From contig NC_088782.1 of assembly GCF_958450345.1 (NCBI RefSeq), positions 104,810,358-104,874,357 on the forward strand: a DNA stretch of 64,000 bases, written 5' to 3'. A model generated the notes under the pieces. It saw nothing but the letters and a program-made list of their open reading frames with translations, did not search any database and had not been told where the DNA came from. This document shows positions 11,689-23,343 of the stretch, piece by piece (position 1 is the stretch's first letter; every line of letters starts with the position of its first letter). Source of the stretch: Calliphora vicina. Taxonomy: Eukaryota > Arthropoda > Insecta > Diptera > Calliphoridae. Made by a program: the position numbers and the translations under genes.

Positions 11689-12711
11689 TAGTATATAATT
11701 ACAAACACGGACACATATTTTGAAAATAGAAGTAGAAGAACGTACAAAAAAACATGGTTGGATAAAAAAAAAACATATTCATATAATAAAGAGTGTTAAT
11801 TAAGTAAAATCGATAAGTTTTCTAAACAAAAATCTATAGAAGCATACTAATACATTTATGTTTAGAACCACATACTTGTACAAATTGCAGTAGAGTAAAA
11901 GTGTCAATTCTTCTAAAAAAAAACGATCATTGATACCCAATTAAAATTTTTTGGAAAATTTTAATCAAATTCTAGTCATTTTTGATACTTCAGCAGGATT
12001 AAAAAGCTGGAATATGCGCTCATTTTCTGATCATATAAATGATACTTTTGTCGGGAGAAGATGGTACCCTATCCGAGGCTCATCTAAATGAGCACCCTCT
12101 TCTGATCAGTTTCCACTCATTTTTGATTGATTGAGTCGAATCACTTTTTCATCATTAATGGGAATCTTAAGCGTGCAACTTGTTAATCAGTCTTATGTCA
12201 TTAAATAATTGGTGATAAGTCACTCAACAATCTTCCAAGTGCTAGCTGGGCAATAGAATATAGGAAGTTCTTAAACCACACTGTATTGTCATCTCCTCAA
12301 TGGTGGTGAAAACAAGTGGAATAGTTAATGAAAATAGGATCAATGTAGTGGTAGACTTCTGTACTTAAACCGATGTATACGACGGCTATGGGATTTTATT
12401 CCTCATACGACTAAAAAACTAATATTTCTTGTTGTGGAATCGCATGGCAAATCGAACACAAATTAATAAGTTCTTGTAGAGGAACAGGTATTACATACGA
12501 CTATCAGGAACTAGTTCCCTTAAGTTCATTAGAACACATTCCATTTGAGCAACGATAGACAGTATAATGCAATAAACAGGCTCAAATTAGAATTCCTATT
12601 CTTATTTCCTATTCTGACTAAGTTCAAAAGGATCAAAAACATTATTTGAAGCATCGGAGTTGTATTGAATTTCGCCAGACAACAAATAAAGAAACAAATG
12701 TTGGTTAAATA
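11689..12711. other. No gene seen
   Basis: Unassigned sequence, somewhat less AT-rich from about 12000. A 6-bp stem (GCTCAT, 4-base loop, ATGAGC) lies near 12091. No coding similarity was recognised. The right part may be the upstream region of the ORF-J copy that follows. Confidence 0.45.
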
Positions 12712-12759
12712 TTGGCTGTCATAAGTAAATTCCTGTGCCCGTTTCGTACTCTTAACATT

Positions 12760-13760
12760 ATGTCCTCAAAGCCAAAAAGTTGTCACAGTTGCCGAAATGT
12801 GTTTTGTTACATTTGTGTTGAATACACAGTCAAAGAGTTTAGAAAACCTATAATAGACTTAGTGAGTAAGATGGAGACTAAGCATTTAAGACGGTGGGAA
12901 AGCGGTAAACGTAGTCATTTGAGGTTTGGTGCACCTATGATTGGGAAAGAACCGAAAAACTACGTTGATAACTGCTATTTTAATGTTGTTAAATTACAGG
13001 GAAATGACATATCCTGATTTACCGTCTGCTAAAAGACCTCTACTGTACTCAGGCGATGTACGATTTCCTATGAATAAATATCTGTCAGATTTGTAGAATA
13101 CAGAGATGTTTTTCGGAAGAACTTGAGAGCGATTTTGAAGCGTTAACGATGCCTTCACTTTTTGCACAATACGCCTTAAGAACTACAAGTATCTAAAACC
13201 AAAGAAATCTTAAACTCCAGGTACGAAAGTCCTAATTTATTATGTAGCGAAAAACCAGTTTTTCCATAAAAGAAAGCCCATGAACGTAGATTGTTTATAG
13301 ATAGCTCAAAGTGAAGTTTTACTAAATAGAATATTTTCTACCTACTGCTCATTCTACGAAATACTGCTCATTCTACGTAGATCTTGCGTCGATTTCAAAA
13401 TGATTAACTTCTTGTTAGGTTATAGAAGTGGGTCCACTAAATTTCAAAACATGACCACTGAATCCCGAAAAACTGGCTTCTGAAACAAAAACTTACGGCT
13501 GGATAACAAAATGTTATAACTCGCCTTTGGTATACAGAGATAATATAATTTTTCCACTACTAACCAGATTGGGAATTATGATGCTGTATTTGAAGGCAGT
13601 ACATGTTTTGCATTGCTTTCAAAAATTATTCCAGGATTGAGTACAGACAAATTATAATTTGGTATTGTTGTTGGCCCACAAATAAGACTTTTAATGAAAG
13701 ACAACGGTTCCATACATTCAGTGATTGATTGAGAAAAGTGTAGAAAGAAAGATACTTAGA
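12760..13760 (+). pseudogene. ORF-J: uncharacterised arthropod repeat protein, broken copy
   Basis: Several out-of-phase frames line up with a multi-copy protein I recall only as an uncharacterised product of many arthropod genomes. From an ATG at 12760 there is a short N-terminus with CHSC and FCYICVEYT, then RFGAPMIGKEPKNYVDNCYF. About 30 residues of the usual first domain are missing between them. After a frameshift at about 13005 it continues MTYPDLPSAKRPLL. Further segments are ERRLFIDSSK (13282), CVDFKMINFLLGYRSGSTKF (about 13384), NIIFPLLTRLGIM (about 13535) and VGPQIRLLMKDN (about 13670). Order and spacing match the family. Function is unknown; the cysteine pairs suggest zinc binding. 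A second copy lies at 41740-44260. The identification is from memory and should be confirmed by search. Confidence 0.7.
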
Positions 13761-13805
13761 TCGCTGGGATGATTAATGTTGGAGTATCATAGATGCTGTC
13801 GAAAA

Positions 13806-14112
13806 TGTCCACCATCTGTGAGATGGTTGGGCTGAAAATAAATATACCCAAAGCAAAAACCGCACCGGATCAATTGGAACACAGATCGCAGTTTCTTCGT
13901 ATTCGAAGATATTTTATGATTTAAAATCCCTCTGCTACCTGGGAAGCACAATTGATAGAACTGATGACTCAGCAGCAGATATATCCAGTCTCATAAATAA
14001 GACACGGAGTGCATTTGCCATGTTAAATCCGGTTTGGAAATCGTCTAATATTTCAAAACAAACCAAAATCAAATTATTTAATTCCAACATAAAATCTAAA
14101 AAAATCAAATAT
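13806..14112 (+). pseudogene. Non-LTR retrotransposon reverse transcriptase, C-terminal scrap
   Basis: GLKINIPKAKT (near 13830) resembles the segment that follows the catalytic domain in LINE reverse transcriptases. After a frame change, SLCYLGSTIDRTDDSAADIS and then INKTRSAFAMLNPVWKSSNI plus TKIKLFNSNIKS follow, up to about 14100. This is the conserved YLGS...DI..RI.KAR.AF..L..VW stretch of RT thumb and connector in LINE proteins. The catalytic YADD box and the endonuclease are not present. The clade cannot be fixed from this piece. It lies directly after ORF-J, but nothing shows the two were one element. Confidence 0.72.
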
Positions 14113-15399
14113 GTGGCGACCGTCGACCGGGTATTTTCTCGAAATCTAGATTAATCCAAGAATCTCGGGGTGTCTTAAATCAGGAAGTGAGACAATCTGA
14201 GATAATTTTTTATATTTATTGAATGTTTGGCCAAGGAAACTGCCAAGTAACTGCATGTATTGAAAAAACCAGTGGCTTTTGATCCCCTTTACTAACATTT
14301 CTCCTGCAAGCTGCAAATTGCTAATTCAACATAAACTGTTATGGTTTGTCCAGCCCAAATCCGACGTTGGATTGGCTGTGCATAAATCTAGCATAATGAA
14401 ACTACTAAATCCAGGCTACTGTGTCTACGATTCAACGACTTCAGCAGAATGAGACTCCGTATGAGAGGGATATGGAGTCCCAGTTATTCTGTCAATGTCG
14501 GGCCTGAACCCCTATTAGAGAGCTTATATTTGGTGGTCCCTAGTTATCATGGTTTAAGCTTCTGACATGTCTACTCATTCATCAAAGAATCTGGTTGGTT
14601 CTGTATGGAAACAATGCGTATTAATTGTAGCACCTGATCCTTGCTCCTTGGGCATCACAATGAGATCTGTTTTGGATGCTAGAAGAGTGGCATTTCAAAC
14701 AACCTGAATAAATCTAGAATGGCTGATAGCTCGATAAGTTGTTGGACTCCGAATATTTTACAAAATCTTATTTTATCCACCCTCTTTACTTTTGGAAAGT
14801 GCCCATAAAATTTATACTAGGCGATCAATTTCAATATTTTAGACTCTCCGTAATTTTCGAAATTGTCGCTACATTACTATAGTTCGTTACTTATCCCAGG
14901 AGACATGAAGTATTAAAAAAAACGATTAAACAATTTCAAAATAATATATGTATGTATTTGAAATTGTCAGTGGTTGATTACTGTGCGACAAGTATAAATT
15001 ACTTGCAACTAATTCAGCCAAAAGGCTAGCTTTTTTAATCGGGTCAGTAAATATTTTATCATTGTTTAAAAAAGGCGGAATTATAGAAATTTAATTATGA
15101 TATAATCATTAAGCTAAGAACATGTGGTCTGAAAAGACACAAATCGTACAAAGCATTTCCAAGCAATTTTCTATATGTCACATAATGATCCTGCTTTTTC
15201 ATATTATTCCAGATTATTAATGCTACTTTGCTGGATCTGACAAGATTCAGATTTCAAGAGTCTCAGTATTATACCGATTATATAGTCTTTTCAATTTAGC
15301 TTTCATACAAGACTCCATTTATTTAAATCCCTGTTTAAACACAATTCTCTGTACATAAAAACATAAAACCTCATATCAAATTCTGTTAAGGCAAAAAAG
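14113..15399. other. Unassigned sequence after LINE scrap
   Basis: No gene is recognised. The part up to about 14750 has more balanced base composition than the surroundings and may be further LINE-derived DNA that has decayed. AAATCCGACGTTGGATTGG near 14358 could be a relic of the downstream LINE region, but this is not secure. Confidence 0.35.
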
Positions 15400-16334
15400 A
15401 GCCTTGTGCTTCAAGTTAAAAAAAAAGTGAAACAAAAAAGATAAAGCTACAATTTTTTCTTCCACATAGTTTCAACGCAAATTGAAGGTAGTGTGTACAA
15501 ACGAAGAGTAAATGGGTTGCTGTAGTGTGTAGTGCTGGTGGCAGTATATAGTAGTAATAAAATAAAAATAAATTTAACTTAAATACAACAAGTTGCTAAA
15601 AAAAAAAAAACACAAACACACTCCAAAAGAGTAGAAGACGCAAAAAAGTAAACGTAAAAAGAAATCATCAACACATGGCAACATACAATAACAACACATT
15701 GTTATCAGCAACTAATTTATCAAGACAACAGCAATAACAACAGCAACAACAACAACACACGACAGAAAAAGTTACACTTTAACAATAACAAAAGCATTAC
15801 AATAATAACAACCATGTAGCCAAATGTTGTTGTAATAAGTTTTATTTTTGGTAAAATAAAAGAACAAGAGCCAAAGAAAACAATAATAGAATTCTGAAAA
15901 TGTTAAAAGATTTTGATAAAAATAAGAATAAACAAGAAAAACAATATTTGTGAAGTAATTAATTAAATTTATCAGTAAAAAGAAAAAGTTGCCAGGAGAA
16001 AATTGTTTAAAAGTAAGAGCTTTCTTCGCAGAAAGAGGGCAGGACAATTTGCTGTTCCATTAAAAGGTAACTTTAAAAGAGCAATTTTGTCTTATATGAT
16101 TAAAGTTTATCTCTACGGCTTTAATTAATTGAAATCGGCAGATAAATGTGTAGGGAGACTAACATGCCATGCTCAATATGAGAAGAACAGCGTAAATTGT
16201 TAGCTTAGTGAGCAAACCAGCTAAGTCAATTTTCTATGAAAATTAAGATTTGAATACAAAATCCGTTTTATTACGAAACGTTTACAATTATTTCGAGGTT
16301 TTGTTTGATATTATAAAGTACTATGTCTCTTTTA
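15400..16334. other. UTR-like patch with CAA/CAG runs
   Basis: AAC, CAG and CAA triplet runs (for example at 15726-15760) with A-rich flanks resemble untranslated leader or intron sequence of large fly genes. I see no open frame with a domain, no convincing splice pair and no promoter. A host-gene link is only a suggestion. Confidence 0.3.
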
Positions 16335-16435
16335 ATACCCTACACCACCATAGTGGGGGAGGAGAAACACTTTCTGAGTCGATTGAACGATGTCCGTTGG
16401 AAAAGAGAATCGTTTAGCTAGATGGACATTAAGAT
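16335..16435 (-). mobile_element. HINE-A 3' end, degenerate, reversed
   Basis: AATACCCTACACCACCATAGTGG is the reverse of the HINE-A terminal hairpin. Within 50 bp it is followed by CTGAGTCGATTGAACGATGTCC, the reverse of the segment beside the GGAC microsatellite. The intervening GTTACAAAC region is deleted. It is a short relic. Confidence 0.65.
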
Positions 16436-16867
16436 ATACGGTTTTATTCCCTTAACACAAGAATCATCTAGAATCAAAATTTTTTCTGTATCTGAAGGAC
16501 CTATGTTGTGATATGTCATAATTAACAGGAACCTAGTAGTTGGAACCTAAGTAGTTGTTGGAATATTGTTACAATTTTCGAATCTCAAACTTGTGTGGAA
16601 AACCATTAATAATAAAAAAATTAATGTTTTTATGGAAAACAACATACAAGGGTAAACTTCTTAAGTTTTAGGAGGGTGAGATAAGGGACAGTAATGAGAA
16701 TTTTGGTACGGATAATCAGAAAAAAGTAGTTCATATCTTTATATGATTGATTGCTTTAAATATCGCTTAATTTGAAGCTTATTTTTTCATCACAAAAATT
16801 TGAATGTTGATACTCCAATAATAATCTGCCATCATATGTTCATCCCAGTGACCAAACTTTGGTATAA
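16436..16867. other. No gene seen
   Basis: AT-rich sequence between a HINE-A relic and a foldback element, with no recognised content. Confidence 0.4.
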
Positions 16868-17539
16868 ACAAAGAGTGAAATAAATCTGTAACTTCAAAAC
16901 CCAAAGAAAAAATGTAGAGTTTAACTTTTGAATTTGAACCGCATGGGCCCACCAAAGGTGCCCGTCTCTTCGTCGAGCACTACAAAAAAACCTCATCGTT
17001 GCTATCAATTATCTCTTATAACTTAGGAGATATTCACATTTGAAAATTAAATTTTCAAAATTTTTACCCACACTACTCCAGTTTTTTGATAAAAAATTAT
17101 TTCCTGATTTTCTCCATTTTTTTTTATTGAACTAACAACAAAGTTAAATTTAAAAATTAAACGATTTTTACTAGTTTTTCGGAAAAAAGTACCCCGTAAT
17201 TCCCAAAAAAAGTATTGAAAAATCCCAAAAATGTAATTTTTAAGTTTTTTTGGCTATAATATCCATACTAGGGGCGAATCCTTTAGAAAATATTTAAGAA
17301 CCTATTCGGCCATCTAAAATGGGTTTCCATATTTTGATATGACCATGCGATTTGATAATTTTTTCCCTAAATTTGAATTTTACATAAAAAATAGGCCTTT
17401 TTTGGATGGATCTGGTCCCTCGATATCAACAATTTTAAAATTTGTTATCATTTAAAATATTTGTTGAAAAGTTAGCTTTCCAAAAAGTATATATTCGTTA
17501 TACAGCTTCCTAGACATTTTCTAAAATAACTTAAAAATA
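16868..17539. mobile_element. FB-E foldback element, left arm and loop
   Basis: This piece and 19324-19737 form one long-inverted-repeat element split by a HINE-B. The left arm (about 16878-17193) includes AATAAATCTGTAACTTC, ATGGGCCCACCA, TATCTCTTATAACTTAGGAG and TTTTTCGGAAAAAAGTAC. Each is found reversed and complemented in the right arm. The loop (about 17194-17539) holds TGGCTATAATATCCATAC and GGCCATCTAAAATGG. Other copies lie at 33283-34240, 39969-40560 and 48350-49255. There is no coding capacity. Confidence 0.8.
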
Positions 17540-19323
17540 AACAAGTAAGAGTACTATATTCGGCCGTGCCGAATCTTAAATACCCTCCACCTAAATATGA
17601 TGGTATAAAAACTGAAATAATATAACAATTGTTAGAAAGACTAGTTTACGCAGAAGATATTTTATTTCAAATGTACAAAAAATTGTATCTAATTCAGCAA
17701 TTTAACAATTTAAAAATTTAATTTATATATTTAATAATTAGTTAATACGTTTGGATCAACATTTTTCCCTTTTAACCTCAAGTGAAGAAAAAGAGTATAA
17801 AAAAGGGTACACAAATATATTTAGACAAATTTCAAAATATTTGGTTGTGGGACATATGTGGGAGCTATAACCTATTATAATTCGATTGTCATAAAATATT
17901 TTTACGTGATTTTTATGTATTTATATGAGAGCTGTGGCCAATTATGGACCAATATTCACAAAATTCAGCATTATGATTTTTGAATACAAATTACTCATCT
18001 GTGTACTATTTTGATTTAATATATGGATGCTATGACCTATTATGGTCCTAAGTATTTAAGAGCTATTTTTGAAGAATTTCATATAAACAACGCTATTAAC
18101 AAGAGTGGACCTTATATGGGAGCTATGCCGAATTATGGACCAATATTTAAAAAATCTTGTAGTACGATTCTTGGATATAAATTACTGATCGGTGTAAAAT
18201 TTTGGTTCAGTATAGATTTTTATGGATATTTGTGCAGGTTAATGTGTTTTCCTGAAGTGGTTCTTTTATGGAGGTTATGACCAATTATGGGCCTATCATC
18301 ATAAAATTTGGTACATCGATTTTTTTATGTATTGAATAAATTTGTTTTGAATTTCAACCTGATGACTATATTTGTAAGAAATTTATGAGGATTTTAGTGA
18401 TTTTCGAAAGTGGACCTTATATGGGAGCTATGGTTAAATATGGACCGATATAAATTACGGATCTGTGTGAAATTTTGTTTTGATATTTATATTTTTTAGA
18501 CATTTATGTAGGTTATTGTGTTTTTCGGAAGTGGTCCTTATATGGGAGCTATAACCAATTATCGGCCGATCTTCATAGAATTAGGTACAGCGATTTTGGT
18601 ATATATGGGGATTATTTATGTCGAATTTCAACTTGATAGCGACATTTATAAGATATTTATGCTTATATAAGAGATTTTCGGAAGTGTACTTATGCTTATA
18701 TTTATGCTTATATAAGAGATTTTCGGAAGTGTACTTTATATGGGGGCTATGGTCAAATATAGGCCGATCCACGAAAAATTTTGTAATATAATTTTTTTTA
18801 TCACGAAAATTATTTTTGCTGAATTTTATATGGATCTTCCTATTCTGTAGGCATTTATAGACCATAGAACCATATTTCGGGAAGATATTTGTATGGGGGC
18901 TAGGAGAAATCTTGGACCGATTCTTATAATATTCACCAGAGTTACTCCTTTTATCATAAAAGTAACGAGTGCAAAATTTTATGATATTTCACAAAATGTC
19001 CAAAAATATGTGAAAATTATCAATTTTTTTTTTGAGGTTGTCCCACATTTTAATTCATAACTTTGGTTCCACTGCACGGATTTTCAATACCAAACTGCTT
19101 AGGACAATAATAAACACTTTTCTAGCAACTCTATTAAGTTTGTTTGCGTATTTTGGACGTGAGCGTGTTTTACACAGACGGACATGGCTCAATCAACTTA
19201 GAATTTCATAAGTATCAATATATATACTTTGTTGGGTCTCAGATGAATATTTCTCAATGTTACACAAGGAATGACAAACTTATATATACCCTCATTCACC
19301 ACTTATGGTGGTGGAGGGTATAA
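17540..19323 (+). mobile_element. HINE-B, near full length, inside FB-E
   Basis: The 5' end is ACAAGTAAGAG then TATTCGGCCGTGCCGAATC (a perfect TTCGGC/GCCGAA palindrome) and TACCCTCCACC. The 3' end is TTCACCACTTATGGTGG then GGAGGGTATA. Between them lie many diverged modules with the TATGGGAGCTATG core, then TTGGACGTGAGCG, a short GACGGACATGG and GTTGGGTCTCAGATG. Compared with the 2.1 kb copy at 35884-37993 it has lost two modules and gained a small duplication at 18660-18735 (TATGCTTATATAAGAGATTTTC repeated). It is non-coding. Confidence 0.88.
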
Positions 19324-19737
19324 AAAGTACTTTCTTGCCAAAAAACTAGCGAAAAATCGCCTTTTTAAAATTTTTAAATTCAACTGCATATAACTTTGGC
19401 TCAGTCTTTATTTTTAAACAATTCTTTTTTATTTCACACATACATTTGTTGTTAGTCTAGTAAAAGACAAATGGAGAAATTCGGGAAATATTTGGATCCG
19501 CTGTTTTCATAAAACTGTTGTAGGATGGGTAAGAATGTTGAAAATTTAATTTCAAATGCGAATATCTCCGAAGCTATAAGAGATAATTGATAGCTGCGAC
19601 TAGGAGAGTATATATCTGTAGTTTTTTTGAAATCGCAACACAAGCGATGAAATTGAATCGTTTTAACATACCCGAGGTGTCCTACTTCGGGGACTCCTAG
19701 CCGCGCGCCTGGTGGGTCCATGGTATCCAAATTCAAA
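19324..19737. mobile_element. FB-E foldback element, right arm
   Basis: Reverse-complement counterpart of 16878-17193. It carries GTACTTTCTTGCCAAAAAACT, TTGGATCCGCTGTTTTC, GATATTCGCATTTGAAAT (read on the minus strand), CCGAGGTGTCCTAC and TGGTGGGTCCATGG. The inserted HINE-B ends just inside this arm, so the two halves were contiguous before that insertion. Confidence 0.8.
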
Positions 19738-19739
19738 AC

Positions 19740-20153
19740 AAAAACTTTTACTTATCAACAGTGTTGGTAATACGCAGTTATTAACATTATTTATAAGTAT
19801 GCAACATCAACTGTTTAAGCTGCTAACACTAACATTAGAGCTCTAGAAGTAGAACATTCTAGTTTTGTCCGTTATGATTCTTCATGAAACTACTAGAAGC
19901 ACTGTGTATAGAAATAGTAGCAGCGGCTTGCAGTCCGTCAGTTTATCATAGGCTCTGTTAGAATTAACATCAACTGCATTGTTAATGTATTCTTGTACAT
20001 TAAAAAGTGTGTGTATTAAATTGTTGTGTAAATTTAAATAAATAAAGAGTTGTTACAAATTTCAACCAATTATCGTTTTTTTGCAATTTAGGTTTAGAAT
20101 TAGTATCAGGTTTATTTAGAAGGCCAAACTACAAGGTTTGACACATCCGTTTA
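19740..20153 (+). repeat. LTR fragment related to the solo LTR at 54870
   Basis: It shares with 54870-55394, in the same order, TATCAACAGTGTTGG (a palindrome-rich part), TTCTAGTTTTGTCCGTTA, GTATAGAAATAG (a TATA-box equivalent), TTTATCATAGGC, AAAGTGTGTGTAT, AATAAATAAAGAGTTGTTAC (a polyadenylation-signal context) and GGTTTATTTA. The 5' third of the LTR is missing. No internal retrovirus-like coding region is next to it. Confidence 0.7.
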
Positions 20154-20184
20154 CAACACTCTTACTTGTTATATATGTTAATTA

Positions 20185-20262
20185 AGGTGCCCCGATAGGT
20201 TAGACAATAGTGTGCTGGGCTATCAATCTGAGGGTTGCGAGTTCGATTCCCGCTAGAGACTC
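20185..20262 (+). repeat. tRNA-like sequence with Pol III A and B boxes, possible SINE head
   Basis: GCCCCGATAGGTTAGAC resembles an A box and D arm, and GTTCGATTCC at 20241-20250 is a good B box. The T arm GCGAG/CCCGC pairs at 4 of 5 positions. The anticodon arm is weak (loop CTATCAA, mostly G-T pairs) and the acceptor stem does not close, so it is not a working tRNA gene. It could be a tRNA-derived SINE head or an old tRNA pseudogene. The downstream tail is not an obvious A-tail. Confidence 0.45.
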
Positions 20263-20424
20263 TGTGGACCTTATTTTATTTTCGATTTTTCCAAAACTAA
20301 TGGCAGTTTTGTGTGAGGTTGGGATAAAAAAAATTGACAAATGTTTAAGCTCGATTGGTTAAAAATTGGAGTGTTGCACTAGGGTTAAAGTTCGTGAGAA
20401 GACAATTGGGGGACAAAAATTATT

Positions 20425-21250
20425 TTTTTTCAGTTTTTGCAATTGAATATAAAATAATCGAAATGCGTACATAATTGTCGTTCTAATGAGACATAAATAA
20501 CAGAAATTGGTTAAGACAAGTTAAAGTTATTAAAAATTCCCCAGGCCATTAACGTATCTCAGGCCACTAGAACAAGAAATGTAGACACAAAATTAAAATT
20601 TTTTGAGAAATATTAAAATAAGATCTAACTTTTACTAAAAAATTATCCTTAGTTACTTGTATATGAGTTTTTGTCTTCGTACGATACCATTAATCTATTC
20701 GCAGCTATGACCAAAAAATAAATTTTTTAACGGCAGTTTCAAAACCCCTTTTTCAAATTTTCAAAAATTTTGTTAAACAAATTTCAGAATTTGTTGATCA
20801 TCAGATTGGGTTTTATTGGGAATATAATAGGGAATAAAAATATGAAAAAATTATGAAAATACCTCCTATAGTTTTCTAGTACCTGGGATTTAAATTTTGC
20901 AATTTTCGAGAAAAACTAATTATTTGGCCATATTTAGGCGAATGATTTCAATTTCCTTACTGTTATGAATTTTAAGTAGAACCTGTTCAGATTATTATAG
21001 TATGGATAATTCTAAACATACTCCAGAAGTTTTTTTATAATTGGAAAACGTTAAACCTTAAATCGTGAAGGTCAAGTCAAATTTTTCAATAATTGGAATT
21101 TCTAATGGAATGATAGCGAAATGTTATATATTTTTGGGCCGATTTTGATGAAACTTAAGATAAATATATTATAAACTTTAGTATTTATAATAACAGCACA
21201 AAAACGGAAATTAACCCTTAATGGTTCTTGGGGTTAAAATGACCCCAAAC
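20425..21250 (+). repeat. Repeat F, first copy
   Basis: It matches 29500-30690 in the opposite orientation. Shared landmarks include TAATCGAAATGCGTAC, AATTGTCGTTCTAAT, TTTTTGTCTTCGTACGATACC, CAAATTTCAGAATTTGTT, GAGAAAAACTAATTATTTGG, AAACCTTAAATCGTGAAGGTC and GGGCCGATTTTGATGAAAC. There is no open frame or recognised protein, and the ends are not defined. It is probably a non-autonomous element of unknown class. Confidence 0.75.
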
Positions 21251-21824
21251 TTTTAAAATCATTAAAAACCTTGTCGTATTATCCCCTTCGTTTTATTAAC
21301 ACAAAACTAAAAATTTCTTTTAATTCTTGGCTTAATTTTTCAACAGACAAATTTGTCTAGCTATACAGTTTTACAATTTTCATTATTAATACCTTTGATA
21401 TAAACAAACTAAAGTATTTAATGATTTACAAAGAAATTCTTGCTCAAAATAGCATGCAACTTAAATTTATTTAGACAGATGTATGCCAAACAAAAATTTA
21501 AATTCGTTACCACTGATATATCTTGATATTCCATCACTAAACACACATGACTTGACATTTATGTTTACTGTTTTAATTTCTTGTCTGTGTAGGTCTGTCT
21601 GTTGTTACTTGTAGATAAAAAAAAAATGTAAACTTGAGATTGTACTACTGTAAATGTCTAAGTTGCAAAATAAAAAGTAAAATACAGACATTTAATGCCA
21701 AATATTTTCTCAACGAGATAAACTAAACAGAGGAATTTACTGATAACAATAGCTAAAGGTAATAAAATATATATACACAGTTATAGGAGCGGATCCGGCT
21801 AATAATTTTGGGGGGGGGGCAATT

Positions 21825-22115
21825 TTATTTTTATACCCATCATCAAAAAAATGGGGATATATTTATTTGGCTTTTCGTTTGTAACACATGAAAATATTTG
21901 TCGCTGACTTATATTATCGACCCTCATAAGATTCTAAGATGATCTGGCTATATATCCGTCTGTCTGTCTGGCCAAACGAAAGTATCTAACTGCCTGAAAT
22001 ACTCTCTGGTGATAAGGTTTGTGTGGTATTTCACCTAGCCCCCATGCAAATGTCTCCCCGGAATTATGTTTGAGCAGTCATTAAGCAGCTGGGGGAGGCG
22101 CAGATCCCCCAGCAG
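21825..22115 (-). mobile_element. Diverged HINE fragment, reversed
   Basis: TTATACCCATCATC, then GGGGATATATTTA, CGTTTGTAACACATG, GACCCTCATAAGATTC, GATCTGGCTATAT and CCGTCTGTCTGTCTGGCC are, in order, the reversed DINE-1-type end: 3' hairpin region, GTTACAAACG and the GGAC-type microsatellite. Then TAGCCCCCATGCAAATG matches the last HINE module. It is more diverged than HINE-A or HINE-B and may be a fourth family. Confidence 0.65.
22088..22113. other. 9-bp perfect hairpin
   Basis: GCTGGGGGA (22088-22096) and TCCCCCAGC (22105-22113) are exact inverted repeats around an 8-base spacer, unusually GC-rich for this region. It lies at the inner edge of the reversed HINE fragment. It may be an ancient terminal palindrome; no function is shown. 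Confidence 0.6.
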
Positions 22116-23343
22116 TAGATGCGCTCCTGCACAGATATATAAATAAATCTGTAGTCTGCACATATATACTAACATTTAAGATTAAATTTAAGCACGTATG
22201 TATCTTACACAAAAGCAGATTGCGAAAATATGAAAAGTATCTAAAACTTTAAAGGGAAGACAGAAAATATTTTTGCTTAAAATTTAAGTTTTTCCTATTA
22301 ATTTCGAAATGTTTATTTAAACTAAATGTTTACTCACCTTTTTGCTTTAACTTTAAAGCAAATTAAAAATGTTTTTTTCAAAATTGGCTTCCTTTAATAT
22401 ATTTAATTACGTAGGCAGTTTGATGTTTCAAATATTGTTGTTTTATTATTTTCTGTGTTTAATTTAATTTTCAAAGAATTTTTGCACTTTAACACTTTTT
22501 TTTGATGAAATTTTTTTCTTTTTAATTGCAGTAAATTTTGTATAATTATTTTCTTTCTTTTTGTTATCTTATCTAGAAATATTTTTATTATTAAATTTAA
22601 ACATAAAGAAACTATGTATGTTTAAGTAAGAATATCATATCATATCAGTTGATATCACTATTAGTTACGTTTGTTTTTTTTTTCTTGCTTCTCTTGACTT
22701 TTTATATGTTTTATATATAAATTTTTTTATCAATAAATTTATGAAGGGTTAACAAATTGTAGTAAATAACTTCCTTTCCAAGTATGTAGTTTTTACAAGT
22801 ACAAATACCAACTATTTGTTGTTTAATTGTTGAGTTGTAAGAATTTTAACTGAAAATAGAAAACAAAAGTAAAAATATAAATATAAATAGAGATAAAAAT
22901 TGAAAATATTAAAAATGAATTTGAAGTTGAATACATTTTTAGTTTACAAGTACATAATGTTTATATCTGATAAGGAAAGGGAAGCACGTTTTTACAAATT
23001 CTATATATGCTTTTTAATATTCTCATGAAATGTAATTAAAATCTCAATAAAAGAAATTTTTGAAACTAAAAAAAAAATTTGTTATTAAAAATTAAGTCAG
23101 TAACTTCAATTAAGAAATTTTAACTAAATCTGGTTCCTCACACTATGAAAGAGTCATTTTCATTAAATAAACTTGTGATTTCTAAAAGTATAGTCGATTT
23201 TAAGAAAATTTTCCATGGACTCCAAAGTAGAAAGTATAAGAAATACTATTATATATATAAAGTTTAGGAAATGGTTTCTTCATTCAAAAATTCACTTAAA
23301 AAGTCATGAAAGACATTTTAAAAACACAAATCAAAAATCTTGT
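22116..23343. other. AT-rich DNA, no gene seen
   Basis: Low-complexity A/T sequence with TTTTTTTTTT runs. No open frame with a domain and no shared repeats. Confidence 0.5.

Noticed and set aside
20185..20262. Functional tRNA gene
   Set aside because: The acceptor stem does not close and the anticodon arm has mismatched or G-T pairs; only the B box and T arm are good.
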